Assembly (NCBI GenBank): GCA_031279915.1
Contig: JAITHO010000225.1
Location: 1-11,755 of the forward strand
Source of the DNA: Tannerellaceae bacterium
GTDB lineage: Bacteria; Bacteroidota; Bacteroidia; Bacteroidales; Tannerellaceae
Length of the DNA: 11,755 nt
Reading direction: 5' to 3'
Numbering within the stretch: the stretch's first letter is position 1; every line of letters starts with the position of its first letter. The notes below the pieces were generated by a model. That model saw nothing but the letters and a program-made list of their open reading frames with translations. It ran no database searches and was not told the DNA's origin. The translations under genes and the position numbers were made by a program. Below are positions 6,080 to 11,755 of the stretch, piece after piece.

Positions 6080-7201
6080 TTAGTCGTTCAACATCATAGG
6101 CATCAGCAGCATCAGCAGCTCTTCGTTCTCATCGTTCTCTGTTGGAAGGATGATGCCTGCGCGCGACGGGTCGGCGAGCTCAAAGACTATGTGCTCGGAT
6201 GCGATATTGCTCAGTATCTCGATGAGGAACGTGGCTTTGAAGCCTATCTTCAGCTCGCTGCCGTCATAAGAGCATACTATGGTTTCTTCGGCTGAGGTTG
6301 AGAAGTCGATGTCTTGGGCTGATACGATGAGCTTGTTGGTATTGACGTGTATCTTCACAAGGCTGCTGGATGCTGAGAATACCGACACGCGCTTGAGGGC
6401 GTTGAGCAGCGATATGCGGTCGATGGTTACTTTATAGGGATTTTCCTGCGGGATGACGCTGTTGTAGTTTGGATAGCGTCCTTCGATTAGGCGGCAAACC
6501 ATCTCGAAGTTGGGGCAGCTTACGTAGGCATTGTTCTGGTCGAACTTTATCTCAACTATGCTTGTTTCTTTGGAGAGTATGCCTTTGAGGATATTGGCTG
6601 GTTTCTTGGGAAGTATAAAGGATGCGGGGGATTCTGATTGTATGCTGAGATTGCTGAGCCTAACGAGCTTGTGGCCATCGGATGCTACGAAGGTTAGGTT
6701 CTCCTGATTGATGTCGAAGAATACGCCGTTCATCACGGGGCGAAGCTCGTCGTCGGCGGTTGCGAATAGCGAACGGCTGAGGCCGCTGAGCAGCGTTTGC
6801 GATTCTATGGATACCGTTGTATTCTCCTCGCTTAATGGCTTCTGCTGGGGATAGGTATCTGCGCTTTTGCCGCTGAAGCTATACTTGCCGTTCTCGAAAT
6901 GCAGCAGTATGTTCAGGCTATCGTCGTCAATCTCAAAGTTGAGCGGCTGCTCCGGAAGTTCCTTGAGCGGGTCGAGCAGGTTCTTGGCTATCACGGCGAA
7001 GAGGCCGGAGCCTGATACGTTGGACACTCCCACGGACGTCACCATCCGGGTATCTATATCCGATGCGGTAATTATTAGTTTATCGGATTGTAATTCAAAC
7101 AGGAAGCAATCCATGATGGGCATTGGGTTTTTCGATGCTATTACTTTACTTATGGATTGCAAACGGGACAATAGCGCTGTGCTTGATACATCAAATTTCA
7201 T
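6080..7201 (-). CDS. dnaN: DNA polymerase III subunit beta (sliding clamp)
   Basis: DnaN forms the dimeric ring that is loaded around DNA and tethers the replicative polymerase; it is also the docking platform for ligase, mismatch repair and other partners through a hydrophobic pocket. The 373-residue length is standard, with three repeated clamp domains at roughly 1-120, 128-250 and 255-373. Recognisable stretches are ELRPVMNGVFFD (152-163), ASDGHKLVRL (173-182), CRLIEGRYPNY (236-246) and the C-terminal LLMPMMLND, equivalent to the MPMRL end of E. coli beta. It is the first gene of the minus-strand operon, starting with ATG after an A/T-rich leader without a Shine-Dalgarno sequence, as usual in Bacteroidetes. 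It is not next to dnaA within this window. Confidence 0.97.
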   Translation of the reverse strand: MKFDVSSTALLSRLQSISKVIASKNPMPIMDCFLFELQSDKLIITASDIDTRMVTSVGVSNVSGSGLFAVIAKNLLDPLKELPEQPLNFEIDDDSLNILLHFENGKYSFSGKSADTYPQQKPLSEENTTVSIESQTLLSGLSRSLFATADDELRPVMNGVFFDINQENLTFVASDGHKLVRLSNLSIQSESPASFILPKKPANILKGILSKETSIVEIKFDQNNAYVSCPNFEMVCRLIEGRYPNYNSVIPQENPYKVTIDRISLLNALKRVSVFSASSSLVKIHVNTNKLIVSAQDIDFSTSAEETIVCSYDGSELKIGFKATFLIEILSNIASEHIVFELADPSRAGIILPTENDENEELLMLLMPMMLND

Positions 7202-7249
7202 AATCTATACTGATTGTTTAATTGTTAAGAAAGTTACTTTTTTCGCGAG

Positions 7250-7257
7250 CAAAATTA
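7250..7257 (-). promoter_or_regulatory. Candidate -7 box of the dnaN operon
   Basis: On the minus strand the eight bases read TAATTTTG, an exact match to the Bacteroidetes -7 consensus TAnnTTTG. It lies about 50 nt upstream of the dnaN ATG, predicting a leader of roughly 40 nt. No good TTTG/TTG -33 element is present at the expected distance. The surrounding sequence is strongly A+T-rich. Confidence 0.55.
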
Positions 7258-7329
7258 AGAAATAAATTAAATCTTCTATACTACGAGGGCCTCTTTGCGA
7301 TTCTTTTTTCTCTACAAAACGATATCTGC

Positions 7330-7398
7330 CGTTTGGGGGATCGCCACACGACCGTTTGGGGGATCGCCACACGACCGTGTGGGGGATCGCCAAATGAA
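7330..7398. repeat. 23-bp tandem repeat, three copies, built of inverted arms
   Basis: Units 7330-7352 and 7353-7375 are identical; 7376-7398 matches them in 19 of 23 positions. Each unit is arm CGTTTGG, 7-nt spacer GGGATCG, arm CCACACG, and AC. The arms are complementary within a unit (one mismatch) and across unit junctions; at 7367-7382 the junction is a perfect CCACACG-AC-CGTGTGG. It stands about 90-155 bp upstream of the predicted dnaN start point and about 200-265 bp upstream of the glycogen start point, so it could serve either promoter as a multi-site operator, or be a small expandable repeat. Confidence 0.85.
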
Positions 7399-7526
7399 CA
7401 GTAACGAAATAAAGTTACGATATGCATACAGAATGACCTATATATTAACGAGATATATGATGTTTTGTAGCACATGAAACACCAAAGCCTAACTACCGCG
7501 TGACGGATCTCCAGCCGCACGTGGCG
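7399..7526. other. A+T-rich intergenic stretch without a recognised gene
   Basis: The remainder of the divergent intergenic region, before the terminator hairpin, shows no convincing coding frame or RNA fold. It contains a small inverted repeat GTAAC-8 nt-GTTAC at 7401-7418 that could be an operator, and a TATAT/ATATA-rich section around 7439-7460. No good TAnnTTTG promoter was found on the plus strand here. Confidence 0.4.
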
Positions 7527-7571
7527 CACCTCTCCGCAATGAGCTTCGACTCGCGGAGGGGTGTTTGTTTT
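7527..7571 (+). terminator. Strong intrinsic terminator upstream of the glycogen promoter
   Basis: CACCTCTCCGC (7527-7537) pairs with GCGGAGGGGTG (7553-7563) over 11 bp with one G-T pair. Inside, GAG 7541-7543 pairs with CTC 7550-7552 around a CTTCGA loop. TTTGTTTT follows immediately (7564-7571). This is the classical shape and points along the plus strand only; the opposite strand has an A-rich tail. No gene precedes it on this strand within the intergenic region, so either an unseen small transcript ends here or it insulates or attenuates the glycogen operon. Confidence 0.7.
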
Positions 7572-7581
7572 AATAAAATAC

Positions 7582-7589
7582 TATCTTTG
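7582..7589 (+). promoter_or_regulatory. Candidate -7 box of the glycogen operon
   Basis: TATCTTTG matches TAnnTTTG exactly, 31 nt before the glycogen synthase ATG, predicting a leader of about 25 nt. The nearest TTTG (7564-7567) is only 14 nt upstream, closer than the usual -33 spacing, and overlaps the T-tail of the terminator. Its position argues against an upstream in-frame GTG (7561) being the real start of the gene. Confidence 0.6.
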
Positions 7590-7620
7590 CCGCCGAACAA
7601 AAAATCAGAGCGCAAACGAA

Positions 7621-9261
7621 ATGAGTAATAAACCGGATTTTATATTCGAAAGTAGCTGGGAAGTATGTAATAAAGTTGGCGGAATTTATACCGTCCTTTC
7701 TACAAAAGCCCTTATGCTTCAAACGGATTTCCCCGACAAAATTCTTTTTATAGGCCCAGACTTGAAGGATAACAAGCAGCCCGACTTTGAACCCGACCCC
7801 GCCACAATGCAGGGCTGGCGCGAATATGCGGCTGATACCTGGAGGCTAAAACTGCGCCTGGGGCGATGGAATGTGCCCGGAAGGCCGATGGCTGCCTTAG
7901 TTGATTACCGCCCGATTATGAAAGAATGCAACGATATATATTATGAGATGTGGGAAAGGTTTGGGGTGGATTCGCTGCGAGCTTATGGCGACTATCGGGA
8001 GTCGTGCGCTTTTGCATACTCGGTTGGGAAAACAATTGAGAGCTATTACAGGTTTCGGGAGATGGATGGACAGCGGATCGTGGCAGTGTTTAACGAATGG
8101 ATGCTGGGCATGGGGCTGCTGTACGTCAGGAAGCATTTGCCGCAACTGGCAACTATGTTCGTGACGCATGCAACTACCGTAGGTCGCTCTATTTCAGGCA
8201 ACGGCAAGCCGCTATACTCGATGCTCGAAGGCTGCAACGGCGATGCAATGGCACGCGAGCTAAATGTCGACGCCAAACATTCGCTCGAAAAACAGAGCGC
8301 CATCCAAGCAGACTGCTTCGCAACTGTAAGCCGAATCACCGCCGCCGAATGTACTTATCTCCTTGGAAAAAAGCCGGATGCAGCTCTGCCCAACGGCTTT
8401 GAATCGACCCTCGCACCCTCCGGAACAGCTTATACCCGCAAACGCAATGAGGCTAGGCAAATACTGGCAGAAGCGGTAGCGAAACTTACAGGAACTGAGG
8501 CAGATACCAGCGCTTTCTTCATCGCCACCGCCGGACGATGCGAGTATCGCAACAAGGGGCTCGACGTATTCATCGATACCATTAACAGCCTCAGGCGCGA
8601 CCAACGATTGAGCCGTCCAACAGTAGCCTTCGTAATGGTTCCGGCATGGACGCGCGACGCTCGCTCCGACCTTAAGTACCTAATCGACAACGATTCGCAA
8701 CAGCCCTCGCCACTGCAAATGCCCTACATCACGCACTGGACGAACGATGCCGACAGCGATCCTATACTGGCCCACATCCGCCGGCTAGACTTCTCGCCCA
8801 CCGAATCCGTGCGCATCGTATACATACCCTGCTATCTCAACGGCAACGACGGCATATTTAACCGCACGTATTACGAACTGCTGGCCGGTATGGATGCAAC
8901 CGTATTCCCCTCATATTATGAGCCTTGGGGATATACTCCGCAAGAAAGCATCGCCTGCGGAATCCCCGCCGTAACCACCACGCTCGCCGGCTTTGGCCTC
9001 TGGGCACAATCAGAAGGCGCCGGCGAAAGCATAGACACAGGAGTGAAAGTCATCTGTCGCACAGACGATAACTACGATCAAGTGGTGAGCCAAACCGCAT
9101 CCTCCCTCATAGAGCTCGCCAACGCCTCAAACGCGCAGATTGCCGACATACGAATCCGCTGCCGACAGCTCGCCGCAAAGGCCGGATGGACACAATTTAT
9201 TATACATTATTATAATGCCTTCAGCAACGCCATCGAACGGGCAGCAGAAAGAGAACAATAA
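7621..9261 (+). CDS. GT3-type (eukaryote-like) glycogen synthase
   Basis: This 546-residue enzyme is predicted to extend alpha-1,4-glucan chains from a nucleotide-sugar glucose donor in the cytoplasm. It resembles the fungal/animal glycogen synthases (GT3), not the ADP-glucose GlgA family: FESSWEVCNKVGGIYTVLST (9-28) with the donor-site KVGG loop, THATTVGRSI (182-191), SAIQADCFATVSRITAAE (226-243), KPDAALPNGF (251-260), GRCEYRNKGLDVF (305-317), and PSYYEPWGYTPQE (430-442) with the paired glutamates E434 and E442 of the retaining GT-B fold. It lacks the long phosphorylated tails of the animal enzymes. UDP-glucose use is inferred from family. ATG 7621 is chosen because it begins just before conserved sequence and follows the -7 box; an earlier GTG at 7561 is rejected. 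The phosphorylase gene follows after 33 nt. Confidence 0.93.
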   Translation: MSNKPDFIFESSWEVCNKVGGIYTVLSTKALMLQTDFPDKILFIGPDLKDNKQPDFEPDPATMQGWREYAADTWRLKLRLGRWNVPGRPMAALVDYRPIMKECNDIYYEMWERFGVDSLRAYGDYRESCAFAYSVGKTIESYYRFREMDGQRIVAVFNEWMLGMGLLYVRKHLPQLATMFVTHATTVGRSISGNGKPLYSMLEGCNGDAMARELNVDAKHSLEKQSAIQADCFATVSRITAAECTYLLGKKPDAALPNGFESTLAPSGTAYTRKRNEARQILAEAVAKLTGTEADTSAFFIATAGRCEYRNKGLDVFIDTINSLRRDQRLSRPTVAFVMVPAWTRDARSDLKYLIDNDSQQPSPLQMPYITHWTNDADSDPILAHIRRLDFSPTESVRIVYIPCYLNGNDGIFNRTYYELLAGMDATVFPSYYEPWGYTPQESIACGIPAVTTTLAGFGLWAQSEGAGESIDTGVKVICRTDDNYDQVVSQTASSLIELANASNAQIADIRIRCRQLAAKAGWTQFIIHYYNAFSNAIERAAEREQ

Positions 9262-9294
9262 AACGGAATAATCATCAATAATTAATCGGAAGAT

Positions 9295-11755
9295 ATGAAA
9301 ACAAATAGTCATAACACGCCCATCTGGAAGGAGATATACACCCAATCCTCACTGTCGGAAGAGCTCGAATCACTGGGCGAAATAGCAAGCAATTTGTGGT
9401 GGGTATGGAATCACGAAGCGCGAGAATTGTTTATTAAAATAGATGCCCGACTGTGGGAAGCCACCAACGGGAATCCGGTGTTGATGCTGCAAAGCCTCTC
9501 CGTCAAGCGCATGGAAGAGATTACGGCCGATCGCCCGCTGATGGAAGAGATCCGACAAGTATACGAAGCGTACAAAAAATATATGGATACGAAGCCGGAT
9601 AAAACAAAGCCGTCGGTAGCCTACTTTAGCATGGAATATGGCCTCACTCACGTACTTAAGATATACTCAGGCGGCCTGGGCGTACTTGCCGGCGACTACC
9701 TGAAGGAAGCCAGCGACAGCCGTATCGACCTCGCCGCCGTCGGCTTTTTGTATCGCTACGGATACTTCACACAGTCGCTCGCCATCGACGGGCAGCAGAT
9801 AGCCAATTACGAGCCTCAGAACTTCAGCCATCTCCCTATCCGCCAGATGATAGACGAGCGCGGCGAGCCTGTCATACTGGAGGTTCCGTTCCCCGAACGC
9901 AGCGTGTATGCCAACATCTGGATAGCCAGCGTAGGCCGCGTACCCCTCTACCTGATGGATACCGATATACCTCAAAACAGCGAGTGGGATCGCTCCATCA
10001 CACATCAGCTCTACGGCGGCGACTGGGAGAACCGCATGAAGCAGGAGTATATGCTCGGCATCGGCGGCATCCTTCTGCTTAAGCAACTGGGGATCAAGAA
10101 GCAAGTGTACCATTGCAACGAAGGACATGCGGCTCTGATCAATGCCCAACGCCTCGTTGACTATATCGCCGAAGAGAAACTAAGCTTTGAAGAAGCGCTC
10201 GAAATCGTGAGAGCATCAAGCCTTTATACCGTTCATACACCCGTCCCCGCCGGCCATGATTACTTTGAAGAGAACCTGATAGGGAAATACATGGGCGGCT
10301 TTCCGGAAAGAATGGGAATTACGTGGCAGGAATTTGTGGATATGGGGCGCGAAAATCCAGGTACGCACGAGAAGTTCTCAATGAGCGTGTTCGCCCTCAA
10401 CACCTGCCAGGAAGCCAACGGCGTAAGCCTTCTGCACGGGCAAGTGTCGCAGCGAATGTTTGCACCGATATGGAAAGGCTACTTCCCCGAAGAACTGCAT
10501 GTTACGTGGGTTACCAACGGCGTTCACATGCCCTCCTGGGCCGCCAACGAGTGGAAGCGATTCTACTATTCGCGCTTCGGCAAGAACTTCATCAACGATC
10601 AGTCGAATCCCGATCATTGGGAAAACATCTACCGCGCCTCCGACGAGGAAATATGGAACATACGCAAGAAGCTCAAAGAGAAACTCGTGCAATACATCAA
10701 AGCCCAGTTCGAAGGCAGTTGGCTGAAGAATCAGGGCGATCCGCTGAAGGTAGTATCAGTGCTCGAAAAGATCAATCCCAATGCACTGCTCATCGGCTTC
10801 GGACGGCGGTTTGCCACCTATAAGCGAGCCCACCTCCTGTTCACCGACCTCGATCGGCTCTCCCGCATCGTCAACAACGAAAAGTATCCCATACAGTTCA
10901 TCTTCACCGGCAAAGCGCATCCAGCCGACGGAGGAGGGCAAGGCCTGATAAAGCACATCATCGAGATATCCCGTCGACCGGAATTCCTTGGGCGAATAAT
11001 CTTCCTCGAAAACTACGACATGCGCCTCGCCCGACGCCTCATCTCCGGCGTCGACGTATGGCTGAACACTCCGACGCGACCGCTCGAAGCCTCAGGCACA
11101 TCAGGCGAGAAAGCCCAGATGAACGGCGTGCTAAACTTCTCAGTACTCGACGGATGGTGGTACGAAGGCTACAAGCCAGGCGCCGGATGGGCCCTCACCG
11201 ACAAGCGCACCTACGAGAATCAACAGTATCAGGATCAGCTCGATGCCGCCACCATCTACCAAATACTCGAAAACGAAATCATCCCCCTCTACTACGCCCG
11301 TAACAGCAAAGGATACTCGCCCGAATGGATACAATACATCAAGAACTCATTCGCCGAGATAGCCCCTCACTACACGATGAAGCGCATGCTCGACGACTAC
11401 GTGACGCGCATCTATGTGAAGCTATCCGAACGCTCCGCATCACTCGCCGCCGACAACTATGCTAAAGCCCGCCGCATAGCCGCATGGAAGGAAGAAGTAG
11501 CCGAACATTGGGATAGCTTCAGCGTTGAATCATTCACAACCGACAACCGACCGGCCATACATACTCCCAAGGTCGGGCAAGTTTATACCTATAATCTGGT
11601 AATCAATCGCAACGAGCTCCGCGGAATGATAGGCGCCGAGATGGTGGTAGCCTGGGATAATCCAGACAACGGACGCACCGAGCTAGCCGCCGTGCATCCC
11701 TTCACCCTCATCAGCGAAGACGGCCCCAAGCTAAGCTTCGAGCTCAAAGTCGCCG
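9295..11755 (+). CDS. glgP: Alpha-glucan phosphorylase (GT35, short type), cut by window end
   Basis: The open frame from ATG 9295 runs uninterrupted to the right edge (820 codons plus one base), so the 3' end is missing; related proteins are about 850 residues. It is a pyridoxal-phosphate enzyme that splits alpha-1,4-glucan with phosphate to glucose-1-phosphate. The N-terminal DUF3417-like segment ([13 protein letters not shown] near 34-46) marks the short family distantly related to classical glycogen phosphorylase. Further motifs are MEYG (113-116), SGGLG (125-129), HCNEGH (273-278), HTPVPAGHD from H314, RRFATYKR (504-511) and [14 protein letters not shown], with K606 as the expected PLP lysine. 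It lies 33 nt after glycogen synthase with no terminator between, so synthesis and breakdown are co-transcribed and must be balanced after transcription. Confidence 0.95.
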   Translation, partial: MKTNSHNTPIWKEIYTQSSLSEELESLGEIASNLWWVWNHEARELFIKIDARLWEATNGNPVLMLQSLSVKRMEEITADRPLMEEIRQVYEAYKKYMDTKPDKTKPSVAYFSMEYGLTHVLKIYSGGLGVLAGDYLKEASDSRIDLAAVGFLYRYGYFTQSLAIDGQQIANYEPQNFSHLPIRQMIDERGEPVILEVPFPERSVYANIWIASVGRVPLYLMDTDIPQNSEWDRSITHQLYGGDWENRMKQEYMLGIGGILLLKQLGIKKQVYHCNEGHAALINAQRLVDYIAEEKLSFEEALEIVRASSLYTVHTPVPAGHDYFEENLIGKYMGGFPERMGITWQEFVDMGRENPGTHEKFSMSVFALNTCQEANGVSLLHGQVSQRMFAPIWKGYFPEELHVTWVTNGVHMPSWAANEWKRFYYSRFGKNFINDQSNPDHWENIYRASDEEIWNIRKKLKEKLVQYIKAQFEGSWLKNQGDPLKVVSVLEKINPNALLIGFGRRFATYKRAHLLFTDLDRLSRIVNNEKYPIQFIFTGKAHPADGGGQGLIKHIIEISRRPEFLGRIIFLENYDMRLARRLISGVDVWLNTPTRPLEASGTSGEKAQMNGVLNFSVLDGWWYEGYKPGAGWALTDKRTYENQQYQDQLDAATIYQILENEIIPLYYARNSKGYSPEWIQYIKNSFAEIAPHYTMKRMLDDYVTRIYVKLSERSASLAADNYAKARRIAAWKEEVAEHWDSFSVESFTTDNRPAIHTPKVGQVYTYNLVINRNELRGMIGAEMVVAWDNPDNGRTELAAVHPFTLISEDGPKLSFELKVA

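Noticed and set aside
7205..7393. Minus-strand open frame across the 23-bp repeats and dnaN leader
   Set aside because: It is repeat-derived sequence spanning the predicted dnaN promoter, with no similarity I recognise.
7561..7620. Upstream GTG start adding 20 residues to glycogen synthase
   Set aside because: The GTG lies in the terminator stem, upstream of the predicted transcription start; conserved sequence begins right after ATG 7621.
7202..7620. tRNA or known riboswitch in the divergent intergenic region
   Set aside because: No cloverleaf, T-loop consensus or recognised aptamer was found; only the terminator hairpin and repeats fold convincingly.
10323..10823. Plus-strand open frame of 166 codons inside the phosphorylase gene
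   Set aside because: It is out of frame with glgP, whose motifs continue uninterrupted through this stretch.

Overview
The window looks like a chromosomal core region of a Bacteroidales-type bacterium. Three things point there: the order dnaN / epsilon-like exonuclease / coaBC / DUF4835 / recN / rlmB-like, which I know as a conserved Bacteroidetes block; a eukaryote-like (GT3) glycogen synthase next to a short-type alpha-glucan phosphorylase; and promoter candidates of the Bacteroidetes form TAnnTTTG with no Shine-Dalgarno sequences. Genus cannot be assigned from sequence alone; Tannerella- or Porphyromonas-like relatives are plausible.

Layout. Positions 1-545 hold a non-coding array of about 13 units with a 39-43 bp (mostly 41-42 bp) period. 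The array reaches the left edge and probably continues beyond it. A compact GC-rich cluster of three small hairpins follows at 592-654. From 673 to 7201 six genes lie tightly packed on the minus strand, transcribed right to left: dnaN (sliding clamp), a DEDDh 3'-5' exonuclease, coaBC (coenzyme A synthesis), an exported DUF4835 protein, recN (DNA repair) and an rlmB/trmH-type rRNA methyltransferase. Two junctions overlap as ATGA and the others are 14-78 nt apart, so this is most likely one operon driven from upstream of dnaN.

Positions 7202-7620 form the divergent intergenic region. It contains a dnaN -7 box, a three-copy 23-bp repeat made of paired 7-nt arms, an A+T-rich stretch, a strong plus-strand intrinsic terminator with no visible gene in front of it, and the -7 box of the glycogen operon. 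From 7621 to the right edge two plus-strand genes encode glycogen synthase (complete) and alpha-glucan phosphorylase (cut by the window end), which build and break down storage glucan.

The genes are ordinary. The unusual material is non-coding, above all the left array. It alternates two different dyad-symmetric motifs about every 20-21 bp, changes motif orientation along its length, and grades from near-identical to degenerate copies. No cas genes, transposase, tRNA or rRNA is visible.
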